In this document: positions 24,358-31,834 of the stretch, in pieces
Layout of the letters: each line of letters starts with the position of its first letter
Numbering within the stretch: the first letter of the stretch is position 1
NCBI GenBank assembly: GCA_019419545.1
Contig: DXZT01000006.1
Coordinates: forward strand, 1 to 51,371
Length of the DNA: 51,371 nucleotides
Source: Collinsella sp.
GTDB lineage: Bacteria; Actinomycetota; Coriobacteriia; Coriobacteriales; Coriobacteriaceae
Reading direction: 5' to 3'
Position numbers and translations under genes: made by a program
The notes under the pieces: model-generated
The model's database searches: none
Seen by the model: only the letters and a program-made list of their open reading frames with translations
What the model was told of the DNA's origin: nothing

Positions 24358-24381
24358 TTTGAACAAAGGAGTTTTTGATTT

Positions 24382-24738
24382 ATGATTTCCATGCGTGAGG
24401 CGTATGAGAAGATCGGCGCTAATTATGACGACGCGTGCGCTCGGCTGATGGGCGGGGAAATGCTTGCCCGCTTTGCCCTCAAGTTTTTGGATGACGAGAG
24501 CATGGACAAGCTGGAGGCCGCCATGGCGGCAGGAGACGCCGAAGGTGCGTTTATGGCAGCGCACACGCTCAAGGGCGTGAGCCAGAACCTGGGATTCGAT
24601 AATCTGTACGAGCCGGCGGTCGTGGTGACCGAGGCGCTGCGTGGCGCCGATGCCGTTGATGGTGCCCGCGAGGGAATGCATGCGCTGCAGCAGCAATATG
24701 CGGCTACGATGTCGGCCCTGCGCGAGGCGGCCGAGTAA
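24382..24738 (+). CDS. Histidine phosphotransfer (Hpt) domain protein
   Basis: A 118-aa all-helical protein. AAHTLKGVSQNLGF contains the phosphorylatable histidine H61 and the conserved Lys-Gly of Hpt domains. It should carry phosphate between a sensor kinase, not seen here, and the receiver domain of the upstream gene, which ends 24 bases before. AAAGGAG precedes the ATG. The pair forms a small operon closed by the hairpin at 24764-24827. Confidence 0.9.
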   Translation: MISMREAYEKIGANYDDACARLMGGEMLARFALKFLDDESMDKLEAAMAAGDAEGAFMAAHTLKGVSQNLGFDNLYEPAVVVTEALRGADAVDGAREGMHALQQQYAATMSALREAAE

Positions 24739-24763
24739 GAGGCTGTGAGCCTTGATTGACTAT

Positions 24764-24827
24764 GAGAGTGGATAATCTCCCGTTTTAGGCCCGGTGGCGG
24801 CCTCAAAGTGGGAGATTATCCACTCTC
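24764..24827. repeat. 64-bp perfect-arm hairpin after the Hpt gene
   Basis: GAGAGTGGATAATCTCCC (24764-24781) and its perfect complement at 24810-24827 enclose a second stem TTTTAGGCC/GGCCTCAAA. It may end transcription of the HD-GYP/Hpt operon, but it has no T-run, and its architecture is like the other intergenic palindromes. Confidence 0.7.
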
Positions 24828-24915
24828 GTTCGATACGTGTCCAAAAATCCACGCTCACTCCTTCTGATTAGTGAATGGCCTATGCGCACTGGCGGGGCTT
24901 TCCGCATGCAATCCA

Positions 24916-24950
24916 TATCGTTGTTCGATAAACTGTTCGAATAACGATAG
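24916..24950. promoter_or_regulatory. Twin operator upstream of the DUF2975/HTH pair
   Basis: TATCGTTGTTCGATA (24916-24930) is an inverted repeat, and a second copy, TATCGTTATTCGA, lies on the opposite strand at 24937-24949. The same motif recurs upstream of the ABC transporter at 25960 and 25981. I infer that the HTH protein at 25539 binds them. Confidence 0.65.
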
Positions 24951-24969
24951 AGTCGATGAGGGTGAGTGT

Positions 24970-25530
24970 ATGTCCAACAGCGTTCAGCGTATGGCCAAGG
25001 CGGGCGAAAATATCAGGAAGCTTGGTTTTTGCATGGCAGCCGTTTTTGCAGGGATGCTCGTCGCTTTTGCCGCGTTGGTTGTTTACGTGATCTGGTATGC
25101 GGTTGCAAACGTTGCTTCTGTCGATTCTTTCGGTGTCGTGACGCTTCTCGATGGCGGGTGCATCGTTATCCCAAGCGGACTGTGCCTGGCGCTCGTCGTG
25201 GGTATTTCGCTTGTCGTTTTGTGCGGGATCAGCCGTAATATCTCTCGGGGCGTCTCGCCCTTTACCAAGACGCATGTGCGGCTTATCCGTGTTCTCGCGC
25301 TTGCCTTTGCTGTTAACGCCGCGGTTTCGCTTGTTGGTGCCTATGGATCGGTTAGTCTCACCATTGGCGGACTGGAGCTTTACATCGTGCCTCATTCCTT
25401 CGTTATTGAGATTTGCCAAGGCGCTACCTTTGATGCGGGGTCGTTTATCGGCGCAGTTGTCTGTTTGTTTATCTCGGCGATCTGGAGTTATGCCTCGCTG
25501 CTCCAAGAGCAGTCTGACGAGCTTGTGTAG
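24970..25530 (+). CDS. DUF2975 family membrane protein
   Basis: A 186-aa protein with four hydrophobic helices (about 15-45, 65-92, 110-135 and 155-178). ISRNISRGVSPFTKTHVRLIR, between helices two and three, is typical of the DUF2975 family, which nearly always sits beside a small Cro/CI-type regulator, as here (8 bases apart). A role as membrane signal sensor or antagonist of the regulator is plausible but unproven. The start at 24970 follows GAGGGTGAG and twin operators; an upstream ATG at 24871 would read through them. Confidence 0.82.
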   Translation: MSNSVQRMAKAGENIRKLGFCMAAVFAGMLVAFAALVVYVIWYAVANVASVDSFGVVTLLDGGCIVIPSGLCLALVVGISLVVLCGISRNISRGVSPFTKTHVRLIRVLALAFAVNAAVSLVGAYGSVSLTIGGLELYIVPHSFVIEICQGATFDAGSFIGAVVCLFISAIWSYASLLQEQSDELV

Positions 25531-25538
25531 GAGGAAAC

Positions 25539-25868
25539 ATGAGCTATCTCATCATCGAGCTTGAGACGCAGCTGCTTAAGACCGGAAAGACCAGTGCTGA
25601 TCTGATTCGAGCGACGGGGCATACTCCGGCTAATATTTCAAAGCTTAGAAACGGAAAGATAAAAGCTATTCGCCTAAAGACGCTCCTCGATATCTGTGAT
25701 GAGCTTGATTGTCAACCGGGAGATATTATTCAGCGCGTGAGTGAGAAAGAGCTTGAGGAGCTTATTGTTGAGCGTGCAAAAAACGTTGTGAGGCAGATGC
25801 GGGACGGCGGAGGCAATGAGGCGTCGCTTCCGACATCAGTCTTTGCTGTCGATTTGAGCGACGAGTAG
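25539..25868 (+). CDS. Cro/CI-type helix-turn-helix regulator (YozG-like)
   Basis: A 109-aa protein. Residues about 5-68 are a compact HTH (KTSADLIRATGHTPANISKL) ending in the typical LLDICDELDCQPGDII. The tail is charged. It follows the DUF2975 gene by 8 bases with GGAGG before the ATG. It should bind the TATCGTTNTTCGATA repeats before its own operon and before the ABC transporter, repressing or activating both; that link is inferred from shared motifs. A terminator follows at 25909. Confidence 0.88.
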   Translation: MSYLIIELETQLLKTGKTSADLIRATGHTPANISKLRNGKIKAIRLKTLLDICDELDCQPGDIIQRVSEKELEELIVERAKNVVRQMRDGGGNEASLPTSVFAVDLSDE

Positions 25869-25908
25869 CTTAAGGCGAACAACTAAAACGAAATATCAGC
25901 GTGAAGGG

Positions 25909-25937
25909 ACCCGTGTCTAACACGGGTTCTTTCTTTT
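25909..25937 (+). terminator. Intrinsic terminator after the HTH gene
   Basis: ACCCGTGT (25909-25916) and ACACGGGT (25920-25927) form a perfect stem with a 3-base loop, followed by TCTTTCTTTT. Confidence 0.88.
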
Positions 25938-25945
25938 AGATTATC

Positions 25946-25994
25946 TTGACAAATATGAGTTATCGAAAAACAATAACAACTATGGAAAACGATA
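25946..25994 (+). promoter_or_regulatory. Promoter and operators of the ABC exporter
   Basis: TTGACA (25946-25951) is a strong -35 box. TTATCGAAAAACAATAA (25960-25976) overlaps the expected -10 zone, and TATGGAAAACGATA (25981-25994) follows. Both resemble the operators at 24916-24950, so binding would block or alter RNA polymerase. The -10 box itself is not clear. Confidence 0.6.
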
Positions 25995-26012
25995 AAGTAA
26001 AGAAGGAATGAT

Positions 26013-26774
26013 ATGAGCGGTTTTGCTATCAAGCGGAACGGGAGGCCAATGAACGTATCAACGATAAGGCTATCAAGGGTGTCAAAGCGCTATGGGAGGC
26101 GCCGCGTTTTGCATGACGTTTCCTTCGAGGTACATCAGTCTGAGCTCTGCGCCCTTGTTGGTGCAAACGGGGCGGGCAAAAGCACGCTTATTAAAATCGT
26201 ATTGGGCCTCTGTGAGCCATCGTCGGGGAGCGTGGAGCTCTTTGGAGGCAAGTCGAAAAAAGAGCTGAGCCTGATGCGGACGCGTGTCGGCTATGTGCCA
26301 GATTCCTGCGGAGCATACCAATCCCTCAGTGCGGCTGAGAATCTTCGGATCCGATGTGCGGAATGGGGGCTCGATGAGAAACGTGAGGTTCCTCGCGTCT
26401 TGGGCCTAGTCGGGCTGGACGTCGATGAGAAAAAGAGCGTAGGCAGTTTTTCTCTGGGAATGAAACGGCGACTGGATATAGCTACGGCTTTATTGGGCGA
26501 CACCGACGTACTAATTTTCGATGAGCCGGCAAATGGATTGGATCCGTTGGGCATCGAGAGTATATGGGCCCTTATCGGTCGATTGAATCGAGAGCAGGGT
26601 AAGACCATGCTCATCTCTAGTCATGATTTGGATGAGTTGGCATCGGTTGCAACAAGCTGCCTGTTTCTTCATGACGGTGAACTGCTAAAAAAGGAATCGA
26701 TGGACGTCATAAGGGATGAGGCGCCATCCCTAAAAGAGTATTACAGGCGCTTGATGAAGGCGGTCTCGCTATGA
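26013..26774 (+). CDS. ABC transporter ATP-binding protein
   Basis: A 253-aa ATPase with Walker A GANGAGKST, signature FSLGMKRRLDIA, Walker B VLIFDEPANGLDP and switch histidine SSHD. It belongs to the ABC-2 exporter type that powers small membrane subunits for drug, lantibiotic or lipid export. The start at 26013 is behind AAGGAATG; ATG 26049 is possible. Its stop overlaps the next start by 4 bases. This gene and the next two use more A/T-ending codons, including ATA and TTA, than their neighbours, which hints at acquisition. Confidence 0.9.
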   Translation: MSGFAIKRNGRPMNVSTIRLSRVSKRYGRRRVLHDVSFEVHQSELCALVGANGAGKSTLIKIVLGLCEPSSGSVELFGGKSKKELSLMRTRVGYVPDSCGAYQSLSAAENLRIRCAEWGLDEKREVPRVLGLVGLDVDEKKSVGSFSLGMKRRLDIATALLGDTDVLIFDEPANGLDPLGIESIWALIGRLNREQGKTMLISSHDLDELASVATSCLFLHDGELLKKESMDVIRDEAPSLKEYYRRLMKAVSL

Positions 26775-27595
26775 AGCGGGCGATCCATCCCATAAAGGCA
26801 GATATGATGCGTTTGCACAGGATATTTCCGGCGAAGTTTGGTCTTGCGCTTATGCTGGCGTTCGGCCTTCTCTTCGGCATCTTTCTAAAAAACGGAACAA
26901 CGTTGCTCACCTTTGGCTATGGCGTTTGTGGGGACGATATTGGTTTCCTCTGGAATGCAATCGATCCTTCTGCGCCTGATGAGTCCCTTGCGCGCAGCGC
27001 TTTTGCCGGTACATCCCTGTTCGTTCCACTCATCGTTTGTTTGGTGCTTTTACAGGAGCATGGCTATAAAGAGGGGCACCGAATTTCTTCGGCAAGAGGT
27101 CTCAACCGCTTTTATGGGGCTCTAGCCCATGCATTTTCGTCTGCTTTAATAATTGGCGCAGCGTATAGCGCGCTTTGCCTTCTTCTTTTTGCAATAGCCA
27201 TAATACGTGGAGGGCATAACTACTCGCACAACATACTAACTGTATTTTTGCCTGCAATGGTAGTCAACGCCGTATTGGTGATATCGGTTGCGCTGGAGAC
27301 GGTGACCATCTATCGGATAACGGGCAGCGCTGTATTGAGCGGGGCCGTGGTGATAGTTGGATTTGTCATGAGCTTGACGCTCTACGGAGCCTTCCTTCAG
27401 GCACCTATACCATCCTTGCGATGGATCTTCTTCCTTCCGGGGCCGTACCTTGGAGTCGGATGTGCCCTTGGGTATAGCGATATGGGGCAGCTGACGCTTC
27501 TGAGATATGGCGTGGCAGCCAGCTGTCTATCGGTATTGATTTACGCTCTCTTGAGCTTTCGCGCTGGGGGTGTGCTCAATGGCTCGTCAGATTAA
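26771..27595 (+). CDS. ABC-2 type permease, first subunit
   Basis: A 274-aa protein with about six hydrophobic helices and no other recognisable motif. It overlaps the ATPase gene by 4 bases (ATGA) and the next gene by 17 bases, so the three are translated as a unit. The layout of one ATPase and two unlike permeases resembles ABC-2 and lantibiotic-immunity-type exporters. No bacteriocin structural gene was found nearby. The substrate is unknown. Confidence 0.75.
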   Translation: MKRAIHPIKADMMRLHRIFPAKFGLALMLAFGLLFGIFLKNGTTLLTFGYGVCGDDIGFLWNAIDPSAPDESLARSAFAGTSLFVPLIVCLVLLQEHGYKEGHRISSARGLNRFYGALAHAFSSALIIGAAYSALCLLLFAIAIIRGGHNYSHNILTVFLPAMVVNAVLVISVALETVTIYRITGSAVLSGAVVIVGFVMSLTLYGAFLQAPIPSLRWIFFLPGPYLGVGCALGYSDMGQLTLLRYGVAASCLSVLIYALLSFRAGGVLNGSSD

Positions 27596-28397
27596 AAGAC
27601 TTCTCCAGTCAGAATTGAAGCATGTGAGCAAATGGGCGTACGCCTTAATCCTGGTAATTTATGCGTACATGGTGATATTGCAGCTTAATTCTTTCCCGAT
27701 GTGGTTCTGTAGCCTCCGTGAGAACAGTTTCTTGGGTTTTTTCCCAGACCCGACGCTTCGGCTATCGGCGGAGGATGTCCTTCTATTTGGCAATGCAGAG
27801 GTTTTTCGCGGTCTGCTGTTCAACGTAGCCCCGTTGGCCCATGCATTGTTCTTTCCGTTCATCGCGGCTTGCATTGTGCCGTGCTTTGTCAGTTCGGGCT
27901 TTGTCGAGGAACCGTGGGGGTTGTCGGAGGCTCGGGGAGGGAAGCGTGTGTGCGCTATCGTTGCGCGAGTGGTGCTATCTTCTTTTGCCCTTTTGGGCGC
28001 GTTTGTCCTGTCGAGTGTCGTTTTGTACTGTCTTAACTGCGCAATCGTTTCGGATGCTCAGCAGTATTTCAACCTGCATGTATTTTGCTATCGACTTGTT
28101 CTTGCTGCCGCTGCCTGCCTTGCATACGTGGTTTCTTGCGTAATCGTTGTTTCCTATTTTGGGTCCGGCTTCGGTCCGATTGGCATGCTGTTGCTTGTCA
28201 ACGTCGTAGCGATCTACATACAGATCGGGGCCAATTCCATGCTTCCGCTTCCAGCCTCGATGCTCATGTGGATTTGCGGCGTGACCCCGTTGGGGAATGG
28301 TCAATGCATCTCGATTTTAATTGACTGCCTCATAAACGTAGCAAGCGTTTTTATCATTTGCTTTACTGTCGACCGATTGCGGTCGAGATTTCTCTGA
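27579..28397 (+). CDS. ABC-2 type permease, second subunit
   Basis: A 272-aa membrane protein with about six hydrophobic helices, starting QIKRLLQSELKHVSKWAYAL as in ABC-2 subunits that enter the membrane after a basic amphipathic helix. The ATG at 27579 lies inside the end of the preceding permease gene. GFVEEPWGLSEARGGKR, a loop after the second helix, resembles the conserved exporter loop that meets the ATPase. Co-expressed with the ATPase; substrate unknown. Confidence 0.72.
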   Translation: MARQIKRLLQSELKHVSKWAYALILVIYAYMVILQLNSFPMWFCSLRENSFLGFFPDPTLRLSAEDVLLFGNAEVFRGLLFNVAPLAHALFFPFIAACIVPCFVSSGFVEEPWGLSEARGGKRVCAIVARVVLSSFALLGAFVLSSVVLYCLNCAIVSDAQQYFNLHVFCYRLVLAAAACLAYVVSCVIVVSYFGSGFGPIGMLLLVNVVAIYIQIGANSMLPLPASMLMWICGVTPLGNGQCISILIDCLINVASVFIICFTVDRLRSRFL

Positions 28398-28437
28398 TTG
28401 TTTGTGAGGGATAATCATACCGAGCATATCAAATACA

Positions 28438-28473
28438 GGGGGGCGGGCACCGTAACTGGTGTCCGCCCCCCCC
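28438..28473. terminator. Terminator hairpin between convergent genes
   Basis: GGGGGGCGGGCACC (28438-28451) pairs with the stretch from 28458 (GGTGTCCGCCCCCC) with one G-T wobble and a 6-base loop. It sits between the plus-strand permease and the minus-strand hydrolase and could serve both, though T-runs are poor. Confidence 0.65.
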
Positions 28474-28508
28474 TGGCTTAGGAGGCTTTAACCTGAGTGG
28501 TTCGCGAG

Positions 28509-29318
28509 CTAGCGGGCCTGCTTTACCTTGGCCGCTGCTTCGACAAACGACTTCCACAGGTTAAAGTCGGTCTCGAGCGTCTTCCACGTGTACTCAGGGT
28601 GCCATTGCACGCCCAAGCAGAATGGCTGGCCTTCGACCTCGATGCACTCGGGAACGCCGTCGGTTGCCTTGGCGACCAAACGCGTGCTCTTACCCAGATG
28701 ATCGACGCAGCAGTGGTGTGCGGAGTTGGTCTGGATCAGCCTGTGCCCGCCAAGCGCGCGCTCCAACAGCGAGCCCGGCACGACCTCGACGGGATGCACG
28801 GGGTCGTTGAGCACGTGGGTATGGCGCCACTGCGTGCGGCCCTCGCGAGCGCCCAGGCTCGGCACGTCCATGCACAGGGTGCCGCCAGTGGCGACGTTGA
28901 GCAACTGCGTGCCACGGCAGGTGGTAAAGAGCGGCTTCTTGGCGCGGAGCACCTCGCCGACCAGCTTAAACTCAAAGCTATCGCGGATCTCGCAGCAGAG
29001 GGTGGGGTCGTAGGGTCGATCATCGCCCCAGCGTTTGGGGTTGACATCCGGGCCGCCGGGAATAGCGATACCGTCGGCGATATCGACGTAATGGCGGATG
29101 ACCTCAATGTCCTCGGTGATGGACATCTGCAGCGGCAGGCCGCCGGCGGCAAGGATGGCATCGACAAAGACACTTGCGATTTCCTCGTTGGGGGAGAGCG
29201 TTTCGCTCAAATAGGGTTTCGCTTCTTCCCAGCGTGGTGCGACCAGGATGAGTGGGCGGTCGGCGGGATCGACGTCGACGTGCGGGGTGTATGACGATGA
29301 GGTGCGGGTTCCGATCAT
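28509..29318 (-). CDS. Gamma-glutamyl-gamma-aminobutyrate hydrolase family protein (class I GATase-like)
   Basis: A 269-aa protein of peptidase family C26 (PuuD-like). The catalytic cysteine lies in FTTCRGTQLLN (C134), and the His-Glu pair in VQWHPEYTW. AIPGGPDVNPKRWG is a family hallmark. Members hydrolyse gamma-glutamyl bonds and release glutamate, which fits the amino acid importer encoded directly upstream on the same strand. The ATG is taken at 29318; the first 20 residues are variable, so a later start is possible. The exact gamma-glutamyl substrate is not known. Confidence 0.86.
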   Translation of the reverse strand: MIGTRTSSSYTPHVDVDPADRPLILVAPRWEEAKPYLSETLSPNEEIASVFVDAILAAGGLPLQMSITEDIEVIRHYVDIADGIAIPGGPDVNPKRWGDDRPYDPTLCCEIRDSFEFKLVGEVLRAKKPLFTTCRGTQLLNVATGGTLCMDVPSLGAREGRTQWRHTHVLNDPVHPVEVVPGSLLERALGGHRLIQTNSAHHCCVDHLGKSTRLVAKATDGVPECIEVEGQPFCLGVQWHPEYTWKTLETDFNLWKSFVEAAAKVKQAR

Positions 29319-29405
29319 GGACGTGGCTTTCGAATCTGAAGGTGACAGGGCGCATGAGAGACGTGGGACAACACTTTCAATGGGTTCGTCCCACGGGGTG
29401 GCTGG

Positions 29406-30170
29406 TTAGTGGCCCTTGATGGAGTTGAGGAAGTCCTGGGCGCGCTTGGTTTGGGGGTGGTCGAAGAACTCGTCGGGCGTGCCGGTCTCTACGATCTGGC
29501 CGTCGGCCATAAAGACGACGCGATCAGCCACGCGGCGGGCAAAGTTCATCTCGTGCGTAATGACGATCATCGTCATGCCCTGCTGGGCCAGACGGACCAT
29601 GACCTCGAGCACCTCGTTGATCATCTCGGGGTCAAGAGCGCTCGTGGGCTCGTCGAAGAGCATGGCCTTGGGCTGCATGGCAAGCGAGCGGGCGATGGCT
29701 ACGCGCTGCTGCTGGCCGCCTGAGAGCTGCGCGGGCACCTTATCGGCCTGCTCGGCCACGCCTACGCGGCTCAGCAGGTCCATGGCGCGCTCGCGGGCTT
29801 CGTCCTTGGAGACGCCCAGCACATCGACCGGTCCCAGCATGACGTTCTGTAACACGGTCATATGTGCGAACAGGTTGAACTGCTGAAACACCATGCCCAG
29901 TTCGGCGCGCATGCGGGCAAGATCCTTGCCTTCCTGCGGCAGGGGCTTGCCGTCGATGAGGATCTCGCCCGAGTCGATGGTTTCCAGGCGGTTGATGGTG
30001 CGGCACATGGTCGACTTGCCCGAGCCCGAGGGCCCGATCACAACGACGACCTCGCCGCGGTCGACCGAGAGATTGATGTCGTTGAGGACGTGTAGATCGC
30101 CATAGTGCTTATCGACGTGCCTGAGCTCAATCAACGGCCGGTTGTCGGTAGAAGAAGTGCTCTGTGCCAT
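29406..30170 (-). CDS. Polar amino acid ABC transporter ATP-binding protein (GlnQ/GluA-like)
   Basis: A 254-aa ATPase with Walker A GPSGSGKST, Q-loop FQQFNLFAHMT, signature LSGGQQQR, Walker B MLFDEPTSALDP and switch histidine VITHEM. FQQFNLF and MTMIVITHEM are typical of the glutamine/glutamate uptake subfamily. It is the last gene of a four-gene run (binding protein, two permeases, ATPase), 36 bases after the second permease. Confidence is high for amino acid uptake, lower for the exact ligand. Confidence 0.94.
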   Translation of the reverse strand: MAQSTSSTDNRPLIELRHVDKHYGDLHVLNDINLSVDRGEVVVVIGPSGSGKSTMCRTINRLETIDSGEILIDGKPLPQEGKDLARMRAELGMVFQQFNLFAHMTVLQNVMLGPVDVLGVSKDEARERAMDLLSRVGVAEQADKVPAQLSGGQQQRVAIARSLAMQPKAMLFDEPTSALDPEMINEVLEVMVRLAQQGMTMIVITHEMNFARRVADRVVFMADGQIVETGTPDEFFDHPQTKRAQDFLNSIKGH

Positions 30171-30206
30171 GGTGCTCGGCTCCTTATGACTCGAAATGGT
30201 AAAGCG

Positions 30207-31040
30207 TTAGCGGATGATGGTCGCGCCGGTCTTGTGCGAAACGTAGACAGCGGCCTTGTTGATCGCGACGTTGATGAGGATGTAGATGACCGCGATCACC
30301 AGATAGACCGATACGAGCGCGTCGTAGTTGGTGATGAGCACGCGGGCATTTTGCATGAGGTCGGGGTAGCTCACCACATAGGCGACGGTGGTGTCTTTGA
30401 CGACGACCACGAGCTGCGAAATCAACGACGGAATGATAAACCGAATCGCCTGGGGCAATACGATTTTAAAGGTGATTTTGGCCTTGGAGAGACCGAGCGC
30501 CTGGGCTGCCTCGACCTGACCACGCGGCACGGCGTTGACGCCGGCGCGGAAGATCTCGGCAAGTACGCCGGCTGCAGCGAGCGCGACGGGAAGCGTGAGC
30601 ATCCAAAACGACGGCAGTGAAATCTTGTACTGAGGCAGCACCAAAAAGAAGAAGTAGATGAACAGCAGGCTCGGCACGCCACGGAAGAAATCGGTGAGCA
30701 CGCGGCAGACCAGCTGCAGCGGCTTGATGTCGCTGGTACGGCCGAGCATGAGGGCTAAGCCCAGTACCAGCGCGATGGCGCCGGCGGTGAGCGCGACCTT
30801 TACTGTGCCCTCAAAACCGGCAAGCAGGAACTTCCAGGTGGTGAGGTGCGTAAAGAAGTACCAGTAATGGACCGAAAGCTGGCCGGTCACATAAAAGCGC
30901 TGCAGTACCAGAGCGATGAGCGCGGCCACGGCAACAAGTGAGATGGCGGTGCCGACGCGAATCTTGGCGCGCATCTTGGGGCCGGGAGCCTCGTAGAGCG
31001 CATCGCGCATGGTGAGCGCGGAGGTGGAGTGCTTGCTCAT
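30207..31040 (-). CDS. Amino acid ABC transporter permease (GluD-like)
   Basis: A 277-aa membrane protein of the HisM/GlnP family. A longer N-terminal cytosolic region precedes the first helix (about 31-50). The EAA-type loop reads VEAAQALGLSKAKITFKIV, which contacts the ATPase. A long periplasm-side segment between helices one and two (YWYFFTHLTTWKFLLAGFE) matches the GluD group of glutamate importers. It overlaps the upstream permease gene by 4 bases. Confidence 0.92.
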   Translation of the reverse strand: MSKHSTSALTMRDALYEAPGPKMRAKIRVGTAISLVAVAALIALVLQRFYVTGQLSVHYWYFFTHLTTWKFLLAGFEGTVKVALTAGAIALVLGLALMLGRTSDIKPLQLVCRVLTDFFRGVPSLLFIYFFFLVLPQYKISLPSFWMLTLPVALAAAGVLAEIFRAGVNAVPRGQVEAAQALGLSKAKITFKIVLPQAIRFIIPSLISQLVVVVKDTTVAYVVSYPDLMQNARVLITNYDALVSVYLVIAVIYILINVAINKAAVYVSHKTGATIIR

Positions 31041-31696
31041 CGGAGGATCCTCACCTTCTTATCGATATAGTTGCCAATGTGGCTCACCACAAAGGCCGTG
31101 CCCAGGTAGCCGAGCGCCGAGATAAAGAACGCGGCGACGCCGCCGAGCGAGCGCGTGTTGATGTAGCTCACCACGCCGGTGAGCTCCTGCGGTTTAAGCG
31201 GCACCTGACTGCCGAGCGCGGTGGTGAGCATGACGGCGATAAAGAGGTTGGTCATGGGCAGCACGCTCGAGCGCAGCGCCTGCGGAATCACGATCTTGGC
31301 GAGGATACGGCTGAAGCTCATGCCCAGCGAGCGGGCGGCTTCCACCTGGCCGACACCGACGGTGTTGATGCCGCTCATAAAGTTCTCGGAGCCAAAGGCA
31401 GAACCCAAGAGCACTGTGGCGACGATGACGCAGGTGCGGTAGGGCAGGACGACCTTGAGCGGGGGCAGCGCATAGACGACGATAATGAGCAGCGCGATGC
31501 CGGGGATGTTACGGAAGACCTGGACATACAGGTCGCCAAAGACGCGCAGCGGCTTGAGCGGCGACACGCGCATCACGGTGACGGCGACGGCCAGCACCAT
31601 GGCGATGGCAAACGACTCAAGCGTCATGCCCCAGGTTGCTAGCAGCGCGTCGATATAGTTCTGGCCATAGAGCGACCAGAGCTCGGAGAGACTCAT
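31037..31696 (-). CDS. Amino acid ABC transporter permease (GluC-like)
   Basis: A 219-aa protein with about five helices. The ATPase-contact loop is VEAARSLGMSFSRILAKIVI, the standard motif of the HisM/GlnP family. Its length and position after the binding-protein gene match GluC of actinobacterial glutamate importers. It overlaps the next permease gene by 4 bases (ATGA) and is preceded by the attenuator-like hairpin at 31721-31746. Confidence 0.92.
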   Translation of the reverse strand: MSLSELWSLYGQNYIDALLATWGMTLESFAIAMVLAVAVTVMRVSPLKPLRVFGDLYVQVFRNIPGIALLIIVVYALPPLKVVLPYRTCVIVATVLLGSAFGSENFMSGINTVGVGQVEAARSLGMSFSRILAKIVIPQALRSSVLPMTNLFIAVMLTTALGSQVPLKPQELTGVVSYINTRSLGGVAAFFISALGYLGTAFVVSHIGNYIDKKVRILR

Positions 31697-31716
31697 GCGG
31701 ACCTCCCGCCGGTAAG

Positions 31717-31746
31717 GAAAGGGGCTCCCGTGTGTACGGAAGCCCC
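31717..31746 (-). terminator. Attenuator-like hairpin inside the amino acid importer operon
   Basis: GGGGCTCCCG (31721-31730) and CGGAAGCCCC (31737-31746) match at 9 of 10 positions; on the minus strand TTTCC follows. Between the binding-protein gene and the permeases, it would let the binding protein be made in excess, a common arrangement. Confidence 0.7.
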
Positions 31747-31834
31747 GACAACTCAGTGAGGAAACAGTTTAGCGCAATAAAGCGCATCGTGCGTTTCCGT
31801 ATGGTTTCGTAGCGGCCGTTACTAGGCTCGCTGC

